Source: Odiellus spinosus (taxonomy: Eukaryota > Arthropoda > Arachnida > Opiliones > Phalangiidae). Taken from it: a stretch of DNA of 64,000 nt. Below, in pieces: positions 10,967 to 23,616 of the stretch. Every line of letters starts with the position of its first letter. Position 1 is the stretch's first letter. A program made the translations under genes and the position numbers. Below the pieces are notes generated by a model. The model had not been told where the DNA came from. It made no database searches and saw only the letters and a list, made by a program, of their open reading frames with translations. Where the stretch lies: the NCBI GenBank assembly GCA_963920705.1, contig CAWUCO010000207.1:2108001-2172000 (forward strand). The letters run 5' to 3'.

Positions 10967-12492
10967 TAAGGCAAAATATCGTCATTTTTTGTTTTAAACA
11001 ATAATAACCACATTTTTCATTTTTAGCTCAAATAATCTACTTTTTTGTTTTAAGCCAAAGTAGCCTCATTAATTATTTTTAGCCCAGAAGATCTATTTTT
11101 CATTTTTAGCAAAAATCACTTAATTTTTTGTTTTTAGACGAGATAACCTAATTTTCAATTTAAGGCAAAATATCGTCATTTTATTTTTTAAACAATAATA
11201 ACCACAATATTAATTATTAGCTCAAATAACTTACTTTTTCGTTTTAAGCCAAAGTAGCCACATTTATTATTTTTAGCCCAGAAGACATATTTTTCATTTT
11301 TAGCAAAAATCACTTAATTTTTGGTTTCTAGACGAGATAATCTAATTTTCATTTTAAGGCAAAATATCGTCATTTTTCGTTTTAAACAATAATAACCACA
11401 TTTTTCATTTTTAGGTCAAATAACCTACTTTTTCGTTTTATGCCAAAGTAGCCGCATTTATTATTTTAAGCCCAGAAGACATATTTTTCATTTTTAGCAA
11501 AAATCACTTAATTTTTGGTTTCTAGACGAGATAACCTAATTTTCATTTTAAGGCAAACTATCGTCATTTTTCGTTTTAAACAATAATAACCACATTTTTC
11601 ATTTTTAGCTCAAATAACCTACTTTTTCGTTTTATGCCAAAGTAGCCTCATTAATTATTTTTAGCCCAGAAGATCTATTTTTCATTTTTAGCAAAAATCA
11701 CTTAATTTTTGGTTTTTAGACGAGATAACCTAATTTTCAATTTAAGGCAAAATATCGTCATTTTTCTTTTTAAACAATAATAACCACAATATTAATTATT
11801 AGCTAAAATAACTTACTTTTTCGTTTTAAGCCAAAGTAGCCACATTTATTATTTTTAGCCCAGAAGACATATTTTTCATTTTTAGCAAAAATCACTTAAT
11901 TTTTGGTTTCTAGACGAGATAACCTAATTTTCATTTTAAGGCAAACTATCGTCACTTTTTCGTTTTAAGCCAAAGTAGCCACATTTATTATTTTTAGCCC
12001 AGAAGACATATTTTTCATTTTTAGCAAAAATCACTTAATTTTTGGTTTCTAGACGAGATAACCTAATTTTCATTTTAAGGCAAAATATCGTCATTTTTCG
12101 TTTTAAACAATACTAACCACATTTTTCATTTTTAGCTCAAATAACCTGTTTTTTTTAAGCCAAAGTAGCCTCATTTATTATTTCTAGCCCAGAAGATCTA
12201 TTTTTCATTTTTAGCAAAAATCACTTAATTTTTTGATTCTAGACGAGAAAACCTAATTTTTATTTTAAGGCAAAATATCGTCATTTTTTGTTTTAAACAA
12301 TAATAACCACATTTTTCATTTTTAGCTCAAATAACCTACTTTTTTGTTTTATGCAAAGTAGCAGCATTTATTATTTTTAGCCCAGAAGACATATTTTTCA
12401 TTTTTAGCAAAAATCACTTAATTTTTTGATTCTAGACGAGATAACCTAATTTTCATTTTAAGGCAAAATATCGTCATTTTTCGTCTTAAACA
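10915..12492 (+). repeat. Satellite block 5, plus, second 2280-bp unit
   Basis: Copy of block 3 shifted by 2280 bp, including the shortened monomer (junction at 11951) and the GGTCAAATAACC variant near 11414. Confidence 0.92.
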
Positions 12493-12530
12493 GGTTATTT
12501 GAGCTAAAAATGAAAAATGTGGTTATTATT
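12460..12530. repeat. Plus-to-minus orientation switch, copy 3
   Basis: Same breakpoint sequence as at 7545 and 10212; the switch lies between 12492 and 12493. Confidence 0.93.
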
Positions 12531-13194
12531 ATTTAAAATGAAAAATGACGATAGTTTGCTTTAAATTGAAAATTAGGTTATCTCGTCTAGAAACCAAAAA
12601 TTAAGTGATTTTTGCTAGAAATGAAAAATATGTCTTCTGGGCTAAAAATAATAAATGCGGCTACTTTGGCATAAAACGAAAAAGTAGGTTATTTGAGCTA
12701 AAAATGAAAAATGTGGTTATTATTGTTTAAAACGAAAAATGATATTTTGCTTTAAATTGAAAATTAGGTTATCTCGTCTAGAAACCAAAAATTAAGTGAT
12801 TTTTGCTAAAAATGAAAAATATGTCTTCTGGGCTAAAAATAATAAATGCGGCTACTTTGGCATAAAACAAAAAAGTAGGTTATTTGAGCTAAAAATGAAA
12901 AATGTGGTTATTATTGTTTAAAACGAAAAATGACGATATTTTGCCTTAAAATGAAAATTAGGTTATCTCGTCTAGAAACAAAAAATTAAGTGATTTTTGC
13001 TAAAAATGAAAAATAGATCTTCTGGGCTAAAAATTATAAATGAGGCTACTTTGGCTTAAAACGAAAAAGTAGGTTATTTGAGCTAAAAATGAAAAATGTG
13101 GTTATTATTGTTTAAAACGAAAAATGACGATAGTTTGCGTTTAAATGAAAATTAGGTTATCTCGTCTAGAAACCAAAAATTAAGTGATTTTTTA
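12493..13194 (-). repeat. Satellite block 6, inverted, about 700 bp
   Basis: Copy of block 4 shifted by 2280 bp with the same order of monomer variants. Confidence 0.92.
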
Positions 13195-13246
13195 GCAAAA
13201 ATCACTTAATTTTTGGTTTCTAGACGAGATAACCTAATTTTCATTT
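13143..13246. repeat. Minus-to-plus switch: 50-bp inverted repeat, copy 3
   Basis: Arms 13143-13192 and 13197-13246, spacer TAGC at 13193-13196; identical to copies 1 and 2. Confidence 0.93.
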
Positions 13247-14772
13247 TAAGGCAAAATATCGTCATTTTTTGTTTTAAACAATAATAACCACATTTTTCAT
13301 TTTTAGCTCAAATAATCTACTTTTTTGTTTTAAGCCAAAGTAGCCTCATTAATTATTTTTAGCCCAGAAGATCTATTTTTCATTTTTAGCAAAAATCACT
13401 TAATTTTTTGTTTTTAGACGAGATAACCTAATTTTCAATTTAAGGCAAAATATCGTCATTTTATTTTTTAAACAATAATAACCACAATATTAATTATTAG
13501 CTCAAATAACTTACTTTTTCGTTTTAAGCCAAAGTAGCCACATTTATTATTTTTAGCCCAGAAGACATATTTTTCATTTTTAGCAAAAATCACTTAATTT
13601 TTGGTTTCTAGACGAGATAATCTAATTTTCATTTTAAGGCAAAATATCGTCATTTTTCGTTTTAAACAATAATAACCACATTTTTCATTTTTAGGTCAAA
13701 TAACCTACTTTTTCGTTTTATGCCAAAGTAGCCGCATTTATTATTTTAAGCCCAGAAGACATATTTTTCATTTTTAGCAAAAATCACTTAATTTTTGGTT
13801 TCTAGACGAGATAACCTAATTTTCATTTTAAGGCAAACTATCGTCATTTTTCGTTTTAAACAATAATAACCACATTTTTCATTTTTAGCTCAAATAACCT
13901 ACTTTTTCGTTTTATGCCAAAGTAGCCTCATTAATTATTTTTAGCCCAGAAGATCTATTTTTCATTTTTAGCAAAAATCACTTAATTTTTGGTTTTTAGA
14001 CGAGATAACCTAATTTTCAATTTAAGGCAAAATATCGTCATTTTTCTTTTTAAACAATAATAACCACAATATTAATTATTAGCTAAAATAACTTACTTTT
14101 TCGTTTTAAGCCAAAGTAGCCACATTTATTATTTTTAGCCCAGAAGACATATTTTTCATTTTTAGCAAAAATCACTTAATTTTTGGTTTCTAGACGAGAT
14201 AACCTAATTTTCATTTTAAGGCAAACTATCGTCACTTTTTCGTTTTAAGCCAAAGTAGCCACATTTATTATTTTTAGCCCAGAAGACATATTTTTCATTT
14301 TTAGCAAAAATCACTTAATTTTTGGTTTCTAGACGAGATAACCTAATTTTCATTTTAAGGCAAAATATCGTCATTTTTCGTTTTAAACAATACTAACCAC
14401 ATTTTTCATTTTTAGCTCAAATAACCTGTTTTTTTTAAGCCAAAGTAGCCTCATTTATTATTTCTAGCCCAGAAGATCTATTTTTCATTTTTAGCAAAAA
14501 TCACTTAATTTTTTGATTCTAGACGAGAAAACCTAATTTTTATTTTAAGGCAAAATATCGTCATTTTTTGTTTTAAACAATAATAACCACATTTTTCATT
14601 TTTAGCTCAAATAACCTACTTTTTTGTTTTATGCAAAGTAGCAGCATTTATTATTTTTAGCCCAGAAGACATATTTTTCATTTTTAGCAAAAATCACTTA
14701 ATTTTTTGATTCTAGACGAGATAACCTAATTTTCATTTTAAGGCAAAATATCGTCATTTTTCGTCTTAAACA
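13195..14772 (+). repeat. Satellite block 7, plus, third 2280-bp unit
   Basis: Third copy of the plus part of the 2280-bp unit, with the shortened monomer junction at 14231. Confidence 0.92.
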
Positions 14773-14810
14773 GGTTATTTGAGCTAAAAATGAAAAATGT
14801 GGTTATTATT
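14740..14810. repeat. Plus-to-minus orientation switch, copy 4
   Basis: Same breakpoint sequence as copies 1-3; the switch lies between 14772 and 14773. Confidence 0.93.
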
Positions 14811-16250
14811 ATTTAAAATGAAAAATGACGATAGTTTGCTTTAAATTGAAAATTAGGTTATCTCGTCTAGAAACCAAAAATTAAGTGATTTTTGCTAGAA
14901 ATGAAAAATATGTCTTCTGGGCTAAAAATAATAAATGCGGCTACTTTGGCATAAAACGAAAAAGTAGGTTATTTGAGCTAAAAATGAAAAATGTGGTTAT
15001 TATTGTTTAAAACGAAAAATGATATTTTGCTTTAAATTGAAAATTAGGTTATCTCGTCTAGAAACCAAAAATTAAGTGATTTTTGCTAAAAATGAAAAAT
15101 ATGTCTTCTGGGCTAAAAATAATAAATGCGGCTACTTTGGCATAAAACAAAAAAGTAGGTTATTTGAGCTAAAAATGAAAAATGTGGTTATTATTGTTTA
15201 AAACGAAAAATGACGATATTTTGCCTTAAAATGAAAATTAGGTTATCTCGTCTAGAAACCAAAAATTAAGTGATTTTTGCTAAAAATGAAAAATATGTCT
15301 TCTGGGCTAAAAATAATAAATGCGGCTACTTTGGCATAAAACGAAAAAGTAGGTTATTTGAGCTAAAAATGAAAAATGTGGTTATTATTGTTTAAAATGA
15401 AAAATGACGATATTTTGCCTTAAAATGAAAATTAGGTTATCTCGTCTAGAAACCAAAAATTAAGTGATTTTTGCTAAAAATGAAAAATATGTCTTCTGGG
15501 CTAAAAATAATAAATGCGGCTACTTTGGCATAAAACGAAAAAGTAGGTTATTTGAGCTAAAAATGAAAAATGTGGTTATTATTGTTTAAAACGAAAAATG
15601 ACGATATTTTGCCTTAAAATGAAAATTAGGTTATCTCGTCTAGAAACCAAAAATTAAGTGATTTTTGCTAAAAATGAAAAATATGTCTTCTGGGCTAAAA
15701 ATAATAAATGAGGCTATTTTGGCTTAAATCGGAAAATGAGGTTATTTGAGCTAAAAATGAAAAATGTGGTTATTATTGTTTAAAACGAAAAATGACGATA
15801 GTTTGCCTTAAAATGAAAATTAGGTTATCTCGTCTAGAAACCAAAAATTAAGTGATTTTTGCTAAAAATGAAAAATATGTCTTCTGGGCTAAAAATAATA
15901 AATGCGGCTACTTTGGCATAAAACGAAAAAGTAGGTTATTTGAGCTAAAAATGAAAAATGTGGTTATTATTGTTTAAAACGAAAAATGACGATATTTTGC
16001 CTTAAAATTAAAATTAGGTTATCTCGTCCAGAAACAAAAAATTAAGTGATTTTTGCTAAAAATGAAAAATAGATCTTCTGGGCTAAAAATTATAAATGAG
16101 GCTACTTTGGCTTAAAACGAAAAAGTAGGTTATTTGAGCTAAAAATGAAAAATGTGGTTATTATTGTTTAAAACGAAAAATGACGATAGTTTGCGTTTAA
16201 ATGAAAATTAGGTTATCTCGTCTAGAAACCAAAAATTAAGTGATTTTTTA
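14773..16250 (-). repeat. Satellite block 8, inverted, about 1476 bp
   Basis: It starts as a copy of blocks 4 and 6 and leaves the 2280-bp register at about 15260, where CTAGAAACC replaces CTAGAAACA. Relative to those blocks it carries 776 bp extra, exactly four monomers, before ending in the same TTGCGTTTAAATG junction. One extra monomer is the GGCTATTTTGGCTTAAATCGG type near 15712. The extra monomers look inserted inside an existing inverted block by unequal exchange. Confidence 0.9.
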
Positions 16251-16302
16251 GCAAAAATCACTTAATTTTTGGTTTCTAGACGAGATAACCTAATTTTCAT
16301 TT
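16199..16302. repeat. Minus-to-plus switch: 50-bp inverted repeat, copy 4
   Basis: Arms 16199-16248 and 16253-16302, spacer TAGC at 16249-16252. It lies 3056 bp after copy 3, which is 2280 plus four monomers. Confidence 0.93.
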
Positions 16303-16523
16303 TAAGGCAAAATATCGTCATTTTTCGTTTTAAACAATAATAACCACATTTTTCATTTTTAGCTCAAATAACCTACTTTTTCGTTTTATGCCAAAGTAGC
16401 CGCATTTATTATTTTAAGCCCAGAAGACATATTTTTCATTTTTAGCAAAAATCACTTAATTTTTGGTTTCTAGACGAGATAACCTAATTTTCATTTTAAG
16501 GCAAACTATCGTCATTTTTCGTT

Positions 16524-18080
16524 TTAAACAATAATAACCACATTTTTCATTTTTAGCTCAAATAACCTACTTTTTCGTTTTATGCCAAAGTAGCCACTTT
16601 TATTATTTTTAGCCCAGAAGACATATTTTTCATTTTTAGCAAAAATCACTTTATTTTTGGTTTTTAGACGAGATAACCTAATTTTCAATTTAAGGCAAAA
16701 TATCGTCATTTTTCTTTTTAAACAATAATAACCACAATATTAATTATTAGCTAAAATAACTTACTTTTTCGTTTTAAGCCAAAGTAGCCACATTTATTAT
16801 TTTTAGCCCAGAAGACATATTTTTCATTTTTAGCAAAAATCACTTAATTTTTGGTTTCTAGACGAGATAACCTAATTTTCATTTTAAGGCAAACTATCGT
16901 CATTTTTCGTTTTAAACAATAATAACCACATTTTTCATTTTTAGCTCAAATAACCTACTTTTTCGTTTTATGCCAAAGTAGCCACTTTTATTATTTTTAG
17001 CCCAGAAGACATATTTTTCATTTTTAGCAAAAATCACTTTATTTTTGGTTTCTCGACGAGATAACCTAATTTTCATTTTAAGGCAAAATATCGTCATTTT
17101 TCGTTTTAAACAATAATAACCACATTTTTCATTTTTAGCTCAAATAACCTAATTTTGTTTTAAGCCAAAGTAGCCTCATTAATTATTTTTAGCCCAGAAG
17201 ATCTATTTTTCATTTTTAGCAAAAATCACTTAATTTTTGGTTTTTAGACGAGATAACCTAATTTTCAATTTAAGGCAAAATATCGTCTTTTTTCTTTTTA
17301 AACAATAATAACCACAATATTAATTATTAGCTAAAATAACTTACTTTTTCGTTTTAAGCCAAAGTAGCCACATTTATTATTTTTAGCCCAAAAGACATAT
17401 TTTTCATTTTTAGCAAAAATCACTTAATTTTTGGTTTCTAGACGAGATAACCTAATTTTCATTTTAAGGCAAACTATCGTCATTTTTCGTTTTAAACAAT
17501 AATAACCACATTTTTCATTTTTAGCTCAAATAACCTACTTTTTCGTTTTATGCCAAAGTAGCCACTTTTATTATTTTTAGCCCAGAAGACATATTTTTCA
17601 TTTTTAGCAAAAATCACATTATTTTTGGTTTCTCGACGAGATAACCTAATTTTCATTTTAAGGCAAAATATCGTCATTTTTCGTTTTAAACAATAATAAC
17701 CACATTTTTCATTTTTAGCTCAAATAACCTAATTTTGTTTTAAGCTAAAGTAGCCTCATTAATTATTTTTAGCCCAGAAGATCTATTTTTCATTTTTAGC
17801 AAAAATCACTTAATTTTTGGTTTTTAGACGAGATAACCTAATTTTCAATTTAAGGCAAAATATCGTCTTTTTTCTTTTTAAACAATAATAACCACAATAT
17901 TAATTATTAGCTCAAATAACTTACTTTTTCGTTTTAAGCCAAAGTAGCCACATTTATTATTTTTAGCCCAGAAGACATATTTTTCATTTTTAGCAAAAAT
18001 CACTTAATTTTTGGTTTCTAGACGAGATAACCTAATTTTCATTTTAAGGCAAAATATCGTCATTTTTCGTTTTAAACAAT
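16524..18080 (+). repeat. Cluster of CACTTTATTTTTGG-subtype monomers, spacings 388 and 580 bp
   Basis: Monomers with CCACTTTTATTATT and CACTTTATTTTTGG (or CACATTATTTTTGG) begin at about 16524, 16912 and 17492, that is two and three monomers apart. Around them the order 'AATTTTGTTTTAAGC subunit 2 plus AGATCT', 'CACAATATTAATTATTAGC', then the CACTTTATTTTTGG monomer repeats. Differences include CACATTATTTTTGG near 17615 and GTCTTTTTTC near 17285 and 17865. Confidence 0.65.
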
Positions 18081-18360
18081 AATAACCACATTTTTCATTT
18101 TTAGGTCAAATAACCTACTTTTTCGTTTTATGCCAAAGTAGCCACATTTATTATTTTTAGCCCAGAAGACATATTTTTCATTTTTAGCAAAAATCACTTA
18201 ATTTTTGGTTTCTAGACGAGATAACCTAATTTTCATTTTAAAGCAAACTATCTTCATTTTTCATTTTGAATAATAATAACCACATTTTTCATTTTTAGCT
18301 CAAATAACCTACTTTTTCGTTTTATGCAAAAGTAGCCGCATTTATTATTTTTAGCCCAGA

Positions 18361-19600
18361 TGACATATTTTTCATTTCTAGCAAAAATCACTTAATTTTT
18401 GGTTTCTAGACGAGATAACCTAATTTTCATTTTAAAGCAAACTATCGTCATTTTTCATTTTAAATAATAATAACCACATTTTTCATTTTTAGCTCAAATA
18501 ACCTACTTTTTCGTTTTATGCCAAAGTAGCCACATTTATTATTTTTAGCCCAGAAGACATATTTTTCATTTTTAGCAAAAATCACTTAATTTTTGGTTTC
18601 TAGACGAGATAACCTAATTTTCATTTTAAGGCAAAATATCGTCATTTTTCGTTTTAAACAATAATAACCACATTTTTCATTTTTAGCTCAAATAACCTAC
18701 TTTTTCGTTTTATGCCAAAGTAGCCGCATTTATTATTTTTAGCCCAGAAAACATATTTTTCATTCTTAGCAAAAATCGCTTAATTTTTGGTTTCTCGACG
18801 AGATAACCTTATTTTCATTTTAAGGCAAAATATCGTCATTTTTCGTTTTAAACAATAATAACCACATTTTTCATTTTTAGCTCAAATAACCTACTTTTTT
18901 GTTTTAAGCCAAAGTAGCCTTATTAATTATTTTTAGCCCAGAAGATCTATTTTTCATTTTTATCAAAAATCACTTAATTTTTGGTTTCTAGACGAGATAA
19001 CCTAATTTTCATTTTAAGGCAAAATATCGTCATTTTTCGTTTTAAACAATAATAACCACATTTTTCATTTTTAGCTCAAATAACCTAATTTTTCGTTTTA
19101 TGCCAAAGTAGCCGCATTTATTATTTTTAGCCCAGAAAACATATTTTTCATTCTTAGCAAAAATCGCTTAATTTTTGGTTTCTCGACGAGATAACCTTAT
19201 TTTCATTTTAAGGCAAAATATCGTCATTTTTCGTTTTAAACAATAATAACCACATTTTTCATTTTTAGCTCAAATAACCTACTTTTTTGTTTTAAGCCAA
19301 AGTAGCCTTATTAATTATTTTTAGCCCAGAAGATCTATTTTTCATTTTTATCAAAAATCACTTAATTTTTGGTTTTTAGACGAGATAACCTAATTTTCAA
19401 TTTAAGGCAAAATATCGTCATTTTTCTTTTTAAACAATAATAACCACAATATTAATTATTAGCTCAAATAACTTACTTTTTCGTTTTAAGCCAAAGTAGC
19501 GACATTTATTATTTTTAGCCCAGAAGACATATTTTTCATTTTTAGCAAAAATCACTTAATTTTTGGTTTCTAGACGAGATAACCTAATTTTCATTTTAAA
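18361..19600 (+). repeat. Donor/copy segment, repeated 4016 bp downstream
   Basis: About 1.24 kb that recurs at 22377-23616. Shared rare states are TGACATATTTTTCATTTCTAGC at the start, GAAAACATATTTTTCATTC at 18747 and 19135 (22763 and 23151 in the copy), CTCGACGAGATAACCTTATT and GTAGCCTTATTAATT. It contains an internal two-monomer (388 bp) tandem duplication. The 4016-bp spacing plus the missing 56 bp of the shortened monomer is 21 monomers. Confidence 0.75.
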
Positions 19601-19751
19601 GCAAACTATCGTCATTTTTCATTTTAAATAATAATAACCACATTTTTCATTTTTAGCTCAAATAACCTACTTTTTCGTTTTATGCCAAAGTAGCCACATT
19701 TATTATTTTTAGCCCAGAAGACATATTTTTCATTTTTAGCAAAAATCACTT

Positions 19752-20945
19752 TATTTTTGGTTTTTAGACGAGATAACCTAATTTTCAATTTAAGGCAAAA
19801 TATCGTCATTTTTCTTTTTAAACAATAATAACCACAATATTAATTATTAGCTCAAATAACTTACTTTTTTGTTTTAAGCCAAAGTAGCCACATTTATTAT
19901 TTTTAGCCCAGAAGACATATTTTTCATTTTTAGCAAAAATCACTTAATTTTTGGTTTCTAGACGAGATAACCTAATTTTCATTTTATGGCAAAATATCGT
20001 CATTTTTCGTTTTAAACAATAATAACCACATTTTTCATTTTTAGGTCAAATAACCTACTTTTTCGTTTTATGCCAAAGTAGCCACATTTATTATTTTTAG
20101 CACAGAAGACGTATTTTTCATTTTTAGCAAAAATCACTTAATTTTTGGTTTCTAGACGAGATAACCTAATTTTCATTTTAAAGCAAACTATAGTCATTTT
20201 TAATTTTAAATAATAATAACCACATTTTTCATTTTTAGCTCAAATAACCTACTTTTTCGTTTTATGCCAAAGTAGCCGCATTTATTATTTTTAGCCCAGA
20301 TGACATATTTTTCATTTCTAGCAAAAATCACTTAATTTTTGGTTTCTAGACGAGATAACCTAATTTTCATTTTAAAGCAAACTATCGTCATTTTTCATTT
20401 TAAATAATAATAACCACATTTTTCATTTTTAGCTCAAATAACCTACTTTTTCGTTTTATGCCAAAGTAGCCGCATTTATTATTTTTAGCCCAGATGACAT
20501 ATTTTTCATTTCTAGCAAAAATCACTTAATTTTTGGTTTCTGGACGAGATAACCTAATTTTCAATTTAAAGCAAAATATCATCATTTTTCGTTTTAAACA
20601 ATAATAACCACATTTTTCATTTTTAGCTCAAATAACCTACTTTTTCGTTTTATGCCAAAGTAGCCGCATTTATTATTTTTAGCCCAGATGACATATTTTT
20701 CATTTCTAGCAAAAATCACTTAATTTTTGGTTTCTAGACGAGATAACCTAATTTTCAATTTAAAGCAAAATATCATCATTTTTCGTTTTAAACAATAATA
20801 ACCACATTTTTCATTTTTAGCTCAAATAACCTACTTTTTCGTTTTATGCCAAAGTAGCCGCATTTATTATTTTTAGCCCAGAAGACATATTTTTCATTTT
20901 TAGCAAAAATCACTTAAATTTTTGGTTTCTAGACGAGATAACCTA
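19752..20945 (+). repeat. Segment repeated at 24348-25541, spacing 4596 bp
   Basis: Shared markers are TTTTATGGCAAAATATCG (19983 and 24579), AGCACAGAAGACGTATTT (20099 and 24695), AAACTATAGTC, and runs of CAGATGACAT / CATTTCTAGC monomers with CAATTTAAAGCAAAATATC. The copies separate near 20945 where CAATTTAAAGC faces CATTTTAAGGC. The spacing plus 56 bp equals about 24 monomers. Confidence 0.7.
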
Positions 20946-21360
20946 ATTTTCAATTTAAAGCAAAATATCATCATTTTTCGTTTTAAACAATAATAACCAC
21001 ATTTTTCATTTTTAGCTCAAATAACCTACTTTTTCGTTTTATGCCAAAGTAGCCGCATTTATTATTTTTAGCCCAGATGACATATTTTTCATTTCTAGCA
21101 AAAATCACTTAATTTTTGGTTTCTAGACGAGATAACCTAATTTTCAATTTAAAGCAAAATATCATCATTTTTCGTTTTAAACAATAATAACCACATTTTT
21201 CATTTTTAGCTCAAATAACCTACTTTTTCGTTTTATGCCAAAGTAGCCGCATTTATTATTTTTAGCCCAGAAGACATATTTTTCATTTTTAGCAAAAATC
21301 ACTTAATTTTTTGGTTTCTAGACGAGATAACCTAATTTTCATTTTAAGGCAAAATATCGT

Positions 21361-22376
21361 CATTTTTCGCTTTAAACAATAATAACCACATTTTTCATTT
21401 TTAGGTCAAATAACCTACTTTTTCGTTTTATGCCAAAGTAGCCGCATTTATTATTTTAAGCCCAGAAGACATATTTTTCATTTTTAGCAAAAATCACTTA
21501 ATTTTTGGTTTCTAGACGAGATAACCTAATTTTCATTTTAAGGCAAACTATCGTCATTTTTCGTTTTAAACAATAATAACCACATTTTTCATTTTTAGCT
21601 CAAATAACCTACTTTTTCGTTTTATGCCAAAGTAGCCTCATTAATTATTTTTAGCCCAGAAGATCTATTTTTCATTTTTAGCAAAAATCACTTAATTTTT
21701 GGTTTTTAGACGAGATAACCTAATTTTCAATTTAAGGCAAAATATCGTCATTTTTCTTTTTAAACAATAATAACCACAATATTAATTATTAGCTAAAATA
21801 ACTTACTTTTTCGTTTTAAGCCAAAGTAGCCACATTTATTATTTTTAGCCCAGAAGACATATTTTTCATTTTTAGCAAAAATCACTTAATTTTTGGTTTC
21901 TAGACGAGATAACCTAATTTTCATTTTAAGGCAAACTATCGTCACTTTTTCGTTTTAAGCCAAAGTAGCCACATTTATTATTTTTAGCCCAGAAGACATA
22001 TTTTTCATTTTTAGCAAAAATCACTTAATTTTTGGTTTCTAGACGAGATAGCCTAATTTTCATTTTAAGGCAAAATATCGTCATTTTTCGTTTTAAACAA
22101 TACTAACCACATTTTTCATTTTTAGCTCAAATAACCTGTTTTTTTTAAGCCAAAGTAGCCTCATTTATTATTTCTAGCCCAGAAGATCTATTTTTCATTT
22201 TTAGCAAAAATCACTTAATTTTTTGATTCTAGACGAGAAAACCTAATTTTTATTTTAAGGCAAAATATCGTCATTTTTTGTTTTAAACAATAATAACCAC
22301 ATTTTTCATTTTTAGCTCAAATAACCTACTTTTTTGTTTTATGCAAAGTAGCAGCATTTATTATTTTTAGCCCAGA
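21361..22376 (+). repeat. Displaced 1-kb fragment of the 2280-bp repeat
   Basis: It matches 11371-12386 (spacing 9990 bp) almost base for base: GGTCAAATAACC variant, TTATTATTTTAAGCCC, AGATCT monomer, CACAATATTAATTATTAGC, the shortened monomer (junction at 21941), CAATACTAACC, ACCTG-type subunit 2 and TATGCAAAGTAGCAGC. A difference is GATAGCCTAATT near 22048. It ends abruptly at 22376, where CAGAAGAC becomes CAGATGAC and the copy of 18361-19600 begins. It carries no inverted part. Confidence 0.85.
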
Positions 22377-23616
22377 TGACATATTTTTCATTTCTAGCAA
22401 AAATCACTTAATTTTTGGTTTCTAGACGAGATAACCTAATTTTCATTTTAAAGCAAACTATCGTCATTTTTCATTTTAAATAATAATAACCACATTTTTC
22501 ATTTTTAGCTCAAATAACCTACTTTTTCGTTTTATGCCAAAGTAGCCACATTTATTATTTTTAGCCCAGAAGACATATTTTTCATTTTTAGCAAAAATCA
22601 CTTAATTTTTGGTTTCTAGACGAGATAACCTAATTTTCATTTTAAGGCAAAATATCGTCATTTTTCGTTTTAAACAATAATAACCACATTTTTCATTTTT
22701 AGCTCAAATAACCTACTTTTTCGTTTTATGCCAAAGTAGCCGCATTTATTATTTTTAGCCCAGAAAACATATTTTTCATTCTTAGCAAAAATCGCTTAAT
22801 TTTTGGTTTCTCGACGAGATAACCTTATTTTCATTTTAAGGCAAAATATCGTCATTTTTCGTTTTAAACAATAATAACCACATTTTTCATATTTAGCTCA
22901 AATAACCTACTTTTTTGTTTTAAGCCAAAGTAGCCTTATTAATTATTTTTAGCCCAGAAGATCTATTTTTCATTTTTATCAAAAATCACTTAATTTTTGG
23001 TTTCTAGACGAGATAACCTAATTTTCATTTTAAGGCAAAATATCGTCATTTTTCGTTTTAAACAATAATAACCACATTTTTCATTTTTAGCTCAAATAAC
23101 CTACTTTTTCGTTTTATGCCAAAGTAGCCGCATTTATTATTTTTAGCCCAGAAAACATATTTTTCATTCTTAGCAAAAATCGCTTAATTTTTGGTTTCTC
23201 GACGAGATAACCTTATTTTCATTTTAAGGCAAAATATCGTCATTTTTCGTTTTAAACAATAATAACCACATTTTTCATTTTTAGCTCAAATAACCTACTT
23301 TTTTGTTTTAAGCCAAAGTAGCCTTATTAATTATTTTTAGCCCAGAAGATCTATTTTTCATTTTTATCAAAAATCACTTAATTTTTGGTTTTTAGACGAG
23401 ATAACCTAATTTTCAATTTAAGGCAAAATATCGTCATTTTTCTTTTTAAACAATAATAACCACAATATTAATTATTAGCTCAAATAACTTACTTTTTCGT
23501 TTTAAGCCAAAGTAGCCACATTTATTATTTTTAGCCCAGAAGACATATTTTTCATTTTTAGCAAAAATCACTTAATTTTTGGTTTCTAGACGAGATAACC
23601 TAATTTTCATTTTAAG
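22377..23616 (+). repeat. Copy of 18361-19600
   Basis: Joined directly to the displaced 2280-bp fragment at 22376/22377. A private difference is CATATTTAGC near 22889 against CATTTTTAGC. The join inside one monomer is a recombination scar between two array regions. Confidence 0.75.

Larger units (their letters stand above)
8198..15259. repeat. 2280-bp higher-order repeat containing an inversion, 3.1 copies
   Basis: Sequence from about 8198 to 15259 repeats exactly every 2280 bp. Comparing matching stretches base by base (8641/10921/13201, 9061/11341/13621, 9661/11941/14221, 10201/12481/14761) shows essentially identical copies; one difference seen is C at 8318 against G at 10598. Each unit holds a minus tail, the 50-bp inverted repeat, a plus block of 1578 bp, the plus-to-minus switch and a minus block of about 700 bp. 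The unit is not a whole number of monomers because of the inversions and one shortened monomer. Near-identity implies very recent amplification or homogenisation, or an assembly artefact. Confidence 0.93.

Noticed and set aside
7546-16250. Inverted blocks as a transposon with terminal inverted repeats
   Set aside because: Blocks contain only satellite monomers, with no transposase frame and no target-site duplication at the switches. Repeated inversion breakpoints are better explained by amplification of one inverted unit.
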